Shown here piece by piece: positions 24,556-32,621 of a DNA stretch of 64,000 bases; positions within the stretch are counted from its first letter, which is position 1, and the number at the start of each line of letters is the position of its first letter. A program made the translations under genes and the position numbers. Source of the stretch: SFEL01 sp045603585 (GTDB taxonomy: Bacteria > Bacillota > Clostridia > Christensenellales > CAG-138); contig JAZUMK010000002.1 of NCBI GenBank assembly GCA_045603585.1, positions 10,141 to 74,140 of the forward strand. Direction: 5' to 3'. The notes below the pieces were generated by a model, which had not been told where the DNA came from, ran no database searches, and was given only the letters and a program-made list of their open reading frames with translations.

Positions 24556-25926
24556 ATGGACTACGAAGGCATCAAAAAAGCGGCACAGGCTTATATCCCC
24601 GACATGACCAAGTTCCTCAGGGACCTTATCGCCATTCCCAGCGAGAGCTGCGATGAAGAGGGCGTTGTTAGGCGCACCATCGAGGAGATGAACAAGCTGG
24701 GCTTTGACAAGGCCGAGATCGATCCCCTGGGCAATGCACTGGGCTGGATGGGCGACGGCGAAAAGATCATTGCCTTCGACGGACATATCGATACCGTAGG
24801 CATCGGCAACATCAACAACTGGGAGCATGACCCCTATGAGGGGTATGAGACTGACGAGATCATCTATGGCCGCGGCGCTTCCGATCAGGAAGGCGGCGTA
24901 GTATCCGCAGTTTACGGTGCCAAGATAATGAAGGATCTGGGCCTCATTCCCGAGGGATACAAGATTCTGGTAGTTGCTTCCGTACAGGAAGAGGACTGCG
25001 ACGGTATGTGCTGGCAGTACATCTACAACGAGGATAAGATCGTTCCCGAGTTTGTAGTATCCACCGAGCCCACCGACGGCGGTATCTATCGCGGTCATCG
25101 CGGTCGTATGGAAATCCGCGTAGACGTAAAGGGCGTATCCTGCCACGGTTCCGCTCCCGAGCGCGGCGATAACGCTATCTACAAGATGGCTGACATCCTT
25201 CAGGAAGTACGCGCCCTCAACGAAAACGATGCCGAGGAAGGCACCGAGATCAAGGGTCTGGTAAAGATGCTGGATGCCAAGTACAATCCCGATCATTGGG
25301 AAGATGCACGCTTCCTGGGCCGCGGCACCATCGCCGCTTCTCAGATATTCTATACTTCTCCTTCCCGCTGTGCCGTTGCAGACTCCTGCGCAGTATCCCT
25401 TGACCGTCGTATGACCGCCGGTGAAACCTGGGATTCCTGCCTTGAAGAAATCCGCAACCTGCCTGCCTGCAAGAAGTATGGCGACGACGTAAAGGTTTCC
25501 ATGTACATGTATGACCGCCCCGCATGGACCGGCCTGGTATACGAGACTGAGTGCTATTTCCCCACCTGGATCAACAAGGAAAATGCCGCCCACGTACAGG
25601 CTCTCTACGATGCCCATAAGGCTCTCTTCGGCGAAGAGCGCATCGGCGTACCCTCTTCCATGGATAAGCGTCATCGTCCCCTGATCGACAAGTGGACCTT
25701 CTCCACCAACGGCGTTTCCATTCAGGGCCGTTACGGTATCCCCTGCGTAGGCTTCGGCCCCGGCGCAGAGAGCCAGGCTCATGCCCCCAATGAGATCATC
25801 TGGAAGCAGGACCTTGCCACCTGCGCAGCCCTGTATGCCCTTGTTCCCTCCATGTACAAGGCAGAGAACAAGACCGATGATGTATGCCAGTTCCGCGCCG
25901 GCAAGACCAACAACGACATCCGTTAA
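24556..25926 (+). CDS. ygeY: YgeY-type M20 metallohydrolase
   Basis: A 456-residue M20-family zinc amidohydrolase of the YgeY type, the group described as linked to selenium-dependent metabolism and purine degradation. Metal-site motifs are visible: FDGHIDTVG (about 75-83), GRGASDQEGG (about 111-120), VASVQEEDCDG (about 142-152) and a final HAPNE. The family is expected to hydrolyse an amide or ureido bond; its substrate is not fixed by sequence. AAAGGAA precedes the ATG. ygeW follows after 24 bp. The gene uses almost only ATC for Ile and CGC/CGT for Arg, unlike uvrA or mreB, which suggests strong expression. Confidence 0.93.
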   Translation: MDYEGIKKAAQAYIPDMTKFLRDLIAIPSESCDEEGVVRRTIEEMNKLGFDKAEIDPLGNALGWMGDGEKIIAFDGHIDTVGIGNINNWEHDPYEGYETDEIIYGRGASDQEGGVVSAVYGAKIMKDLGLIPEGYKILVVASVQEEDCDGMCWQYIYNEDKIVPEFVVSTEPTDGGIYRGHRGRMEIRVDVKGVSCHGSAPERGDNAIYKMADILQEVRALNENDAEEGTEIKGLVKMLDAKYNPDHWEDARFLGRGTIAASQIFYTSPSRCAVADSCAVSLDRRMTAGETWDSCLEEIRNLPACKKYGDDVKVSMYMYDRPAWTGLVYETECYFPTWINKENAAHVQALYDAHKALFGEERIGVPSSMDKRHRPLIDKWTFSTNGVSIQGRYGIPCVGFGPGAESQAHAPNEIIWKQDLATCAALYALVPSMYKAENKTDDVCQFRAGKTNNDIR

Positions 25927-25950
25927 TTTAAAAATATTTGGAGGAATACT

Positions 25951-27144
25951 ATGAGCAACGTTAAGCAGTTCACCGATAAGCTGGATAAACTGAATTTCGA
26001 GAAAATGTACGAAGGCGATTTCTTCCTTACCTGGGAGAAGAGCCGTGAAGAACTGGAAGCCGTATTTACCGTAGCCGACGCTCTGCGTCATCTGCGCGAG
26101 AACAATATCTCCACCAAGATTTTTGACAGCGGCCTTGGCATCAGCCTTTTCCGCGACAACTCCACCCGTACCCGTTTCTCCTTTGCCTCTGCCTGCAACC
26201 TGCTGGGTCTTGAGGTACAGGATCTGGACGAGGGCAAGAGCCAGATAGCCCACGGCGAAACCGTACGCGAAACCGCAAACATGATCTCCTTCATGGCAGC
26301 CGTTATCGGTATCCGCGACGATATGTACATCGGCAAGGGCAACACCTACATGCACAACGTAGTAGACGCCGTTACCGACGGTCACAAGGCCGGCGTTCTG
26401 GAGCAGAAGCCCACTCTGGTAAACCTCCAGTGCGATATCGACCATCCCACTCAGGCAATGGCAGACGCTCTGCATCTTATCAACCTCTACGGCGGCGTAG
26501 AAAACCTCAAGGGCAAGAAGATCGCCATGACCTGGGCATACAGCCCCAGCTACGGCAAGCCCCTCTCCGTACCCCAGGGTATCATCGGCCTGATGACCCG
26601 TCTGGGCATGGACGTAACTCTCGCTTACCCCGAGGGATACGAAGTAATGGACGAAGTAGTGGAAGTTGCCAAGAAGAACGCTGCCGAGCAGGGCGGTAAG
26701 TTCGAAATCACCAACTCCATGGCAGAAGCATTCAAGGATGCCGACGTTGTATATCCAAAGAGCTGGGCACCCTTCAAGGCAATGGAAGAGCGCACCGAGC
26801 TGTACGGCAAGGGTGACATGGAGGGCATCAAGGCTCTGGAGAAGCGCCTGCTGGCTCAGAACGCCGAGCATAAGGATTGGGAGTGCACCGAGGAAATGAT
26901 GGCTCTCACCAAGGACGGCAAGGCCATGTACATGCACTGCCTCCCTGCTGACATTACCGATGTTTCCTGCAAGGAAGGCGAGGTAGCCGCTTCTGTATTC
27001 GATCGCTATCGCGATCCTCTCTACAAGGAAGCTTCCTACAAGCCCTACATCATCGCAGCTATGATCTTCCTGGCAAAGGTAAAGGATCCCGCTGCAAAGC
27101 TGAAGGAGCTGGAAGAAAAGGCTCAGAAGCGTCACGACAACTAA
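25951..27144 (+). CDS. ygeW: Knotted carbamoyltransferase YgeW
   Basis: A 397-residue member of the aspartate/ornithine carbamoyltransferase superfamily. The carbamoyl-phosphate loop is STRT (residues 71-74, in LFRDNSTRTRFSFA), with the later MHCLPAD motif (HCLP). YgeW proteins are knotted transcarbamylases with an unidentified second substrate, usually encoded with ygeX, ygeY and a hydantoinase-like gene in purine or ureide degradation clusters. Here only ygeY is next to it, so the cluster is reduced. GGAGG lies 7 bp before the ATG. Codon bias is as strong as in ygeY. Confidence 0.95.
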   Translation: MSNVKQFTDKLDKLNFEKMYEGDFFLTWEKSREELEAVFTVADALRHLRENNISTKIFDSGLGISLFRDNSTRTRFSFASACNLLGLEVQDLDEGKSQIAHGETVRETANMISFMAAVIGIRDDMYIGKGNTYMHNVVDAVTDGHKAGVLEQKPTLVNLQCDIDHPTQAMADALHLINLYGGVENLKGKKIAMTWAYSPSYGKPLSVPQGIIGLMTRLGMDVTLAYPEGYEVMDEVVEVAKKNAAEQGGKFEITNSMAEAFKDADVVYPKSWAPFKAMEERTELYGKGDMEGIKALEKRLLAQNAEHKDWECTEEMMALTKDGKAMYMHCLPADITDVSCKEGEVAASVFDRYRDPLYKEASYKPYIIAAMIFLAKVKDPAAKLKELEEKAQKRHDN

Positions 27145-27161
27145 TAGCTGAATAAACCATT

Positions 27162-27194
27162 CCGCCGGAGGAGATCGTCTCTTCCGGCGGTTTT
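27162..27194 (+). terminator. Terminator of ygeY-ygeW
   Basis: CCGCCGGA / TCCGGCGG outer stem (27162-27169 with 27183-27190), an inner GAGA/TCTC stem, then TTTT. Confidence 0.85.
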
Positions 27195-27248
27195 GCGTTT
27201 TACGGCGCCGACTTTTGGGAATAATAGGCCCAAAAGGAGCGTGATAAA

Positions 27249-27785
27249 GTGAATAACAATCATAAAACATACCAGACGATACTGCTGGGCATTGCCTTTC
27301 TGATGCTGGGCATAGGAACGGGATACAGCATAGGCAGGGAAAATGCGGCGCCCGAAGAAACAATAGAAGTGCAGCAAATTGAAGCGGAACTGCAGGCGCC
27401 TGTGGGGGCGGAGGAGAGCTTTGCAGTTGCCACGGTAAACATATTCAGCTGCGGGCATATACTGGAAAGGCAGGAGGGGGATACCACATCCACATCAAAG
27501 CTGGAAAGCACCCTGGAACAGTATGGCGGCTATAATTTTGAACTGAAGGACGGCGTAATGGCTCTGTACAGGGAATACGACTACTGCTGCCCGGAGCATT
27601 ACTACACAGGAAGTGAAAACGGCGCTGTGGCGGTGTACAAAACCGATGGGGAAACCCTGCAGCGCAAAGAGGTATGCAGGCTGGATATAACGGAAGAACA
27701 TGCCGCCTATGAAGAGATGGGGCAGGGCATGGTGTTTGACGGACTGGAGCAGGTGAACCTGTATGTGGAAGGGATAGATGAATAG
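27249..27785 (+). CDS. BofC C-terminal-domain-like protein
   Basis: A 178-residue protein with an N-terminal membrane helix or signal anchor (about 10-28), an acidic linker, and a C-terminal region (about 65-170) with SCGHILERQ, ALYREYDYCCPEHYY and GAVAVYKTDG. This pattern resembles the C-terminal domain of BofC, the forespore protein that restrains sigma-K activation in Bacillus, as found in many clostridia. The membership is by eye and the sporulation role is inference. GTG start at 27249 with AAAGGAG about 9 bp before it. ruvC begins about 60 bp downstream from its own promoter. Confidence 0.65.
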   Translation: MNNNHKTYQTILLGIAFLMLGIGTGYSIGRENAAPEETIEVQQIEAELQAPVGAEESFAVATVNIFSCGHILERQEGDTTSTSKLESTLEQYGGYNFELKDGVMALYREYDYCCPEHYYTGSENGAVAVYKTDGETLQRKEVCRLDITEEHAAYEEMGQGMVFDGLEQVNLYVEGIDE

Positions 27786-27814
27786 TTGTTAAAAACTGCC
27801 GCCCATGGTACAAT
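27786..27814 (+). promoter_or_regulatory. Sigma-A promoter of ruvC-ruvA-ruvB
   Basis: TTGTTA (27786-27791), 17-bp spacer, TACAAT (27809-27814). The -35 box directly follows the stop of the previous gene. I see no LexA box. Confidence 0.7.
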
Positions 27815-27848
27815 ATACACAATATGATGTATTATGGGGTGGCAGGTT

Positions 27849-28346
27849 TTGGTTATATTGGGAATTGACCCGGGATACGCCATACTGGGCTACGGCGTTG
27901 TGGAAACCGATGGGAGGCGCCTGAAGGTGATCGATTACGGCGTTGTGGAAACCAAAGCAAGCGAAAAATTCCCTCATCGGCTCAGCAGGCTGTATGACGG
28001 CACAAGGGCGCTGCTTGAAGCCTACAAGCCGGATTGCGCCGTGTTTGAAGAACTGTTTTTCGCCCGCAATGTTACCACTGCCATACAGGTTGGCGCAGGC
28101 CGCGGCGTTGCAATGCTTGCGGCGGAGCAGAGCGGCATACCCCTTTACGAATACACCCCCATGCAGATAAAGCTGGCCGTTACCGGCAACGGCCATGCGG
28201 ATAAGACCCAGATGCAGCAGATGGTAAAGCTGCTGCTCAATCTTAAAGCCATACCCAAGCCGGACGATGCGGCGGACGCATTGGGCGCAGCCATATGCCA
28301 TGCAAACACGTCAGAGGCCGCAAGGCCCCAATTCAGCATAAAGTAA
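27849..28346 (+). CDS. ruvC: Holliday junction endonuclease RuvC
   Basis: RuvC cleaves Holliday junctions symmetrically as a dimer together with RuvAB. The 165-residue protein has the catalytic acidic residues in LGIDPG (Asp near residue 6), FEELFF (Glu near 67) and the C-terminal DDAADALG pair. The frame also allows an ATG at 27834, but family members begin at VILGIDPG, and GGGGTGG lies 6 bp before the TTG at 27849, so I choose the TTG. The promoter would leave a leader of about 30 nt. ruvA follows after 16 bp. Confidence 0.95.
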   Translation: MVILGIDPGYAILGYGVVETDGRRLKVIDYGVVETKASEKFPHRLSRLYDGTRALLEAYKPDCAVFEELFFARNVTTAIQVGAGRGVAMLAAEQSGIPLYEYTPMQIKLAVTGNGHADKTQMQQMVKLLLNLKAIPKPDDAADALGAAICHANTSEAARPQFSIK

Positions 28347-28362
28347 TTTTTTCGGAGCAGCT

Positions 28363-28965
28363 ATGTACGCTTACATTCGTGGAACGGTAGACGAAAAATC
28401 CATAGACAGAGTAGTGATAGACGCAAACGGAGTGGGATATGAGCTTATCTGTTCCGATTCCACCCTGCGGCAGCTTTCTGTTGGCTCCAATGCAAAGCTG
28501 CTTACCCACTTTAACGTATCACAGGACGGTACGGTAACCCTATACGGATTCGGCACGGCAGATGAGAGGGCCATGTTCCGCAGGCTCATCGCGGTAAACC
28601 GGGTTGGCCCCAAGCTTGCCTTTGGCATACTGGGCAGGCTTGCCCCTTCGGATATCGCCATGGCAATAGTAACCCAAAACGCCGCCGCGTTTGACCGTAT
28701 TCCCGGCCTTGGCAAAAAGACCGCCGCAAGGCTGCTGCTGGAGCTTAAGGAAAAGGTAACGGAAGATACCATGACTTCCGCAGGCACGCCTCAGGTGGCC
28801 GAGGGCAGCGTGGATATGCGTACCGAGGCCATAGCTGCCCTTGTGGCATTGGGCTATGACGGCGTAAGCGCAGGACGTGCGGTAAGCGCCGTTGGCGAAT
28901 GCGCCAGAGTTGAGGACATGATAACCAAGGCACTGAGAGAGATAGGTAAAAGGAGCGGCTTTTAA
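28363..28965 (+). CDS. ruvA: Holliday junction branch-migration protein RuvA
   Basis: RuvA forms tetramers that hold the four-way junction and load the RuvB motor. The 200-residue protein has the N-terminal OB fold (MYAYIRGTVDEKS), two helix-hairpin-helix segments in the middle (RLIAVNRVGPKLAFGIL and FDRIPGLGKKTAARLLLELK) and a C-terminal three-helix domain that contacts RuvB. Length is normal. GGAG precedes the ATG. The stop overlaps the ruvB start by one base (TAATG). Confidence 0.98.
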   Translation: MYAYIRGTVDEKSIDRVVIDANGVGYELICSDSTLRQLSVGSNAKLLTHFNVSQDGTVTLYGFGTADERAMFRRLIAVNRVGPKLAFGILGRLAPSDIAMAIVTQNAAAFDRIPGLGKKTAARLLLELKEKVTEDTMTSAGTPQVAEGSVDMRTEAIAALVALGYDGVSAGRAVSAVGECARVEDMITKALREIGKRSGF

Positions 28966-29990
28966 TGGATGACAGACTCATCACTTCTTCCATGACCGGT
29001 GAGGATGAACAAATAGAATACAGCCTGCGCCCACGCTACCTTAACGAATACATCGGTCAGCACAATGTAAAGGAGCACATGCACATATACATTCAGGCCG
29101 CCAAGCACAGGGGAGAGCCTTTGGATCATGCGCTGTTTTACGGCCCGCCGGGCCTTGGCAAGACCACCCTTGCGGCGATAGTGGCAAACGAGATGGGAGG
29201 TAATCTCAGGGTTACTTCCGGCCCGGCTATTTCCCATGCGGGAGACCTGGCAGCGATACTCACCAACCTTGCTCCGGGCGATGTGCTGTTTATAGACGAG
29301 ATACACAGGCTCAATGCAAACGTTGAAGAGGTGCTGTATCCTGCCATGGAGGATTACTCCATAGATATAATCATCGGCAAGGGGCCTTCCGCACACTCTA
29401 TCCGCATAGATCTGCCCAAGTTTACACTCATAGGTGCAACCACCCGCCTTGGCCTTTTGACTTCCCCGCTGAGGGACAGATTCGGCATCAAGGAGCAGCT
29501 GGAGCTGTATGATATTGATTCCCTCAAGGAGATAATTCAGCGCAGCGCGGATATACTCAATATCGGTATAGATCCCGAAGGGGCGATAGAGATAGCCTCC
29601 CGCTCAAGGGGTACTCCCCGAATAGTAAACAGGCTGCTCAAGAGGGTTCGTGACTATGCTCAGGTAAAGGGCAACGGCGTGATAGATCTGGAAACTGCAA
29701 GGGCAGGCCTTGACATGCTGGCTATTGACGAGGTGGGCCTTGACGCCGTGGACAGGCGCATGCTCACCACCATGATAGAAAAGTTCTCAGGCAGGCCGGT
29801 GGGTCTTGATACCATCGCCGCCGCCACCGGAGACGATGCCACCACCATTGAGGACGTGTATGAGCCCTACCTCATACAGCTGGGTTTCATCGCCCGCACG
29901 CCAAGGGGCAGAATAGTGCTGCCCAGGGGATACTCACATATGGGATACACTCCCCCTATGGACAGCGTTCAGCAGAAAATGGAAATATAG
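28965..29990 (+). CDS. ruvB: Holliday junction helicase motor RuvB
   Basis: RuvB is the hexameric AAA+ ATPase that drives branch migration. The 341-residue protein has Walker A GPPGLGKTT (about 59-67), Walker B LFIDEIHR, sensor motifs in GATTRLGLLT and arginine-finger region LRDRFG, and a C-terminal winged helix with a GYSHMGYTP ending near FIARTPRGR. It overlaps ruvA by one base, which indicates translational coupling within ruvCAB. Confidence 0.99.
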   Translation: MDDRLITSSMTGEDEQIEYSLRPRYLNEYIGQHNVKEHMHIYIQAAKHRGEPLDHALFYGPPGLGKTTLAAIVANEMGGNLRVTSGPAISHAGDLAAILTNLAPGDVLFIDEIHRLNANVEEVLYPAMEDYSIDIIIGKGPSAHSIRIDLPKFTLIGATTRLGLLTSPLRDRFGIKEQLELYDIDSLKEIIQRSADILNIGIDPEGAIEIASRSRGTPRIVNRLLKRVRDYAQVKGNGVIDLETARAGLDMLAIDEVGLDAVDRRMLTTMIEKFSGRPVGLDTIAAATGDDATTIEDVYEPYLIQLGFIARTPRGRIVLPRGYSHMGYTPPMDSVQQKMEI

Positions 29991-30027
29991 CCAACCACAT
30001 ATAACCAGTATTACGGAGGGATAAAGT

Positions 30028-30705
30028 ATGTTCGGCAAAAAAGAGCTTCAGGCAGCACTGGAACAGAAGGAAAGAGAAATAAAGGAACTCAATGCCAAAA
30101 TAGCGGAATATCAGAGCCGCAATGAGGCGGTTGTGGCTGCGCTGACAGATGCAAAGGCTGCGGCAAACCGCATACTGGGCGCTGCAGAGGTAAAGCGTGA
30201 TGAGATCATCGCCAAGGCAAACAAAGAAAAGGAAGATATAGAAGCCCAGCGTGACGGCATTATTGAGGCCGCACATGCAGAGGCGGAGGCCATTATCAAG
30301 GCCGCAGAGGCCAAGGCAAAGCAGGCGGAGGAGCGCGCGGATTTCTTCATGGGCTACCTTCGCGATGCCGCTGATGCAGTGCGCCGTCAGGCCGAAGGGT
30401 ACGAAGCCTTCCTCAGGGATTATGAGGATGCGGGCGTTGGTGCCGTTCCTTACGGCGAAACCGTGGAAACTCCCAACGAATACCGCAATCCTGCTGAGCT
30501 TATGCACAGCATCTATTCCATTCAGGGCAGGGATATCCCCGAAACCGTAAAGGAAACGGAAGAAACCGCAGAAGCTCAGGACGAAGAGGAGCGGGTATGG
30601 ACCATCGATCAGGTGGCGGAGGAGTCCGAGGGAGCCTCTCCCGAGGCCGCTTTTGTGGAGAAAGAACTTAACGACATACTCAACGACATACTGAAGCTGG
30701 ATTGA
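30028..30705 (+). CDS. Coiled-coil protein, unknown function
   Basis: A 225-residue hydrophilic protein with no membrane helix. Residues about 5-115 are a continuous alanine- and glutamate-rich coiled coil (KEREIKELNAKIAEYQSR, AEAEAIIKAAEAKAKQAEERAD); the remaining half is acidic and of low complexity, ending NDILNDILKLD. The arrangement recalls DivIVA-like or cell-division coiled coils but lacks a recognisable DivIVA N-terminus. GGAGG lies 8 bp before the ATG. It follows ruvB by 37 bp and its stop overlaps the -35 box of the proS promoter. Confidence 0.75.
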   Translation: MFGKKELQAALEQKEREIKELNAKIAEYQSRNEAVVAALTDAKAAANRILGAAEVKRDEIIAKANKEKEDIEAQRDGIIEAAHAEAEAIIKAAEAKAKQAEERADFFMGYLRDAADAVRRQAEGYEAFLRDYEDAGVGAVPYGETVETPNEYRNPAELMHSIYSIQGRDIPETVKETEETAEAQDEEERVWTIDQVAEESEGASPEAAFVEKELNDILNDILKLD

Positions 30706-30730
30706 CACAAATTCAGCGAAATGGTATAAT
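30702..30730 (+). promoter_or_regulatory. Consensus sigma-A promoter of the proS T-box transcript
   Basis: TTGACA (30702-30707), 17-bp spacer, TATAAT (30725-30730): a perfect match. Its -35 box includes the stop codon of the preceding gene. Confidence 0.9.
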
Positions 30731-30736
30731 TATTTA

Positions 30737-30957
30737 AATTTTGATATTGGGACATTGCGGAAACTCGCTTTGCAAACGGCGATGAAAAGAGAGGCTGCCT
30801 CAGGGGCTGAAAGGGCGGCTGCATCGGAGCAAAGGGACCCCGTTCCGTATTCCGCAGGGAGGAAATGCCCTGCCGCAGGAGAGCGTTACAGCCAACCGAG
30901 AACCAATTAAGGTGGTACCGCGGCATAATACCGCCCTTATATCAGGGCGGTTTTTTT
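30737..30957 (+). promoter_or_regulatory. T-box riboswitch controlling proS, proline specifier
   Basis: A leader of about 220 nt with the T-box AAGGTGGTACCGCGG at 30909-30923, followed by a rho-independent terminator. Stem I is closed by TGCGGAA / TTCCGCA (30756-30762 with 30850-30856), with a second helix CTTTGC / GCAAAG (30768-30773 with 30829-30834). The 3' side of the internal loop between them holds GGACCCCG (30835-30842), offering CCC or CCG, both proline codons. TGGT in the T-box (30913-30916) pairs with the ACCA end of tRNA-Pro. Uncharged tRNA-Pro would favour the antiterminator and switch on proS. The helix pairing was done by eye. Confidence 0.9.
30931..30957 (+). terminator. T-box-controlled terminator
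   Basis: CCGCCCT / AGGGCGG stem (30931-30937 with 30944-30950) and seven T residues, directly after the T-box sequence. Confidence 0.92.
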
Positions 30958-30997
30958 ATAGCAAAAAATATCTATACGATAAAGACCGGAGGAATTT

Positions 30998-32440
30998 ATG
31001 GCAAAGAAAGAAACCCAGTTTGTTCAGGAAATCACTTCCAGAGACGTGGACTTTGCAAAATGGTATACCGATATCATTCTTAAGACTGATATGTGCGACT
31101 ATACCGATGTTAAGGGCTGCATGACAATAAAGCCCTATGGCTACGCCGTATGGGAGCTTATGCAGAAGGAAATGGACCAGCGTTTTAAGGACACCGGCCA
31201 TGAGAATGCCTACTTCCCCCTTCTGATACCTGAAAGCATGCTGATGAAGGAAGCTGAGCACGTAGAAGGCTTTGCTCCCGAGGTTGCATGGGTAACCCAT
31301 GGCGGCAGCGAAAAGCTTCAGGAGCGTCTTGCTATCCGCCCCACCAGCGAAACCATAATCGGCACCATGTATTCCAAGTGGATACAGTCCTACCGCGACC
31401 TGCCTGTTCTGATGAACCAGTGGTGCAACGTTATGCGCTGGGAGAAGAGCACCCGCCCCTTCCTCCGCACCTCCGAGTTCCTTTGGCAGGAAGGCCATAC
31501 TGCCCATGAGACCCATGACGATGCAGTAGAGGAAACCATCCGCATGCTGAATGTTTACTATGATTTTATGGTAAATGTACTGGCTATTCCCGTTATTCGC
31601 GGCGGCAAGAGCGAAAGCGAGCGCTTTGCAGGTGCAGAGGCAACCTATACCTGCGAAGCCCTCATGCACGACGGCAAGGCACTGCAGATGGGCACTTCCC
31701 ACTTCCTGTCCGATCACTTTGCCCGCGCATATGATATCAAGTACCTTAGCCGTGAGGGCAAGCAGGAATACTGCTTCACCACCTCCTGGGGTACTTCTAC
31801 CCGCATGATAGGCGGCCTTATCATGGTTCACGGCGATGACCGCGGCCTTAAGCTGCCCCCCAAGGTTGCTCCCATTCAGGTTGTTATCCTGCCCATTGCA
31901 ATGCACAAAGAGGGTGTTCTGGATAAGGCAAAGGAGCTGTTTGAACAGTGCAAGGCTGCCGGCCTGCGCGTAAAGGTTGACGACAGCGAGCAGAGCGCCG
32001 GCTGGAAGTTCAATCAGTGGGAAATGAAGGGCGTTCCCGTACGTCTGGAAGTTGGCCCCCGCGATATCGAGAACGGCGTAGTAGTGGCTGTTCGCCGCGA
32101 TACTCTGGAAAAGATCACCCTGCCCATGGAAGGCCTTGCAGAGCGCCTGAAGGAAATGATGGTGGAGATCCACGAGAGCATGCTCAACGCAGCTCTGGAG
32201 CACAGGCTGTCCCACACCACCACCGCCGAAAACTTCGGTCAGTTCATGGATGGCGTAAAGAAGGGCTTTGTAAGGGCTCCCTGGTGTGCCGATGGCGATT
32301 GCGAGATCGAGATCAAGTGCATCACCGGTGCTTCCACCCGCTGCAAGCCTATGGAAGAGGATACCAACGTGGAAGGCTGCAAGTGCATACTCTGCGGCAA
32401 GCCCGCCAAGACCCTCATGTACTTTGCAAGGGCATACTAA
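30998..32440 (+). CDS. proS: Prolyl-tRNA synthetase, archaeal/eukaryotic-like type
   Basis: Charges tRNA-Pro with proline. The 480-residue class II synthetase has the motif 2 region MRWEKSTRPFLRTSEFLWQEGHT, the class II motif 3 TSTRMIGGLIMVHGD, the C-terminal anticodon-binding domain (about 285-400) and a final zinc-binding module with four cysteines (CADGDCE ... CKCILCGK). It lacks the large editing insertion found in the bacterial ProS of E. coli and is the shorter archaeal/eukaryotic-like form used by many clostridia. GGAGG lies before the ATG. Control is by the upstream T-box. Confidence 0.97.
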   Translation: MAKKETQFVQEITSRDVDFAKWYTDIILKTDMCDYTDVKGCMTIKPYGYAVWELMQKEMDQRFKDTGHENAYFPLLIPESMLMKEAEHVEGFAPEVAWVTHGGSEKLQERLAIRPTSETIIGTMYSKWIQSYRDLPVLMNQWCNVMRWEKSTRPFLRTSEFLWQEGHTAHETHDDAVEETIRMLNVYYDFMVNVLAIPVIRGGKSESERFAGAEATYTCEALMHDGKALQMGTSHFLSDHFARAYDIKYLSREGKQEYCFTTSWGTSTRMIGGLIMVHGDDRGLKLPPKVAPIQVVILPIAMHKEGVLDKAKELFEQCKAAGLRVKVDDSEQSAGWKFNQWEMKGVPVRLEVGPRDIENGVVVAVRRDTLEKITLPMEGLAERLKEMMVEIHESMLNAALEHRLSHTTTAENFGQFMDGVKKGFVRAPWCADGDCEIEIKCITGASTRCKPMEEDTNVEGCKCILCGKPAKTLMYFARAY

Positions 32441-32466
32441 ACCAAATAAAAAAACGCACATTTGCG

Positions 32467-32493
32467 TCGGGGAATCGGCTTTCGGTTCCCCGA
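32467..32493 (+). terminator. Probable terminator of proS
   Basis: TCGGGGAA / TTCCCCGA stem (32467-32474 with 32486-32493) followed by the T-rich TGATTTGTTTT. Confidence 0.6.
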
Positions 32494-32621
32494 TGATTTG
32501 TTTTGGCCCATAATGTTCACATTGGCGGTCTTTATTAAAGGGGAATATTGGAGTATAATACATACAATGCCCCAATATGGGGGCAAAGCAGATACTTTTT
32601 AACTTTTGGAGGACAAAGATC

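Noticed and set aside
24526..27363. A 945-codon open frame antisense to ygeY-ygeW
   Set aside because: Strong codon bias on the plus strand removes stop codons from the opposite frame. The antisense protein is low-complexity and without domains, and both plus-strand genes are certain.
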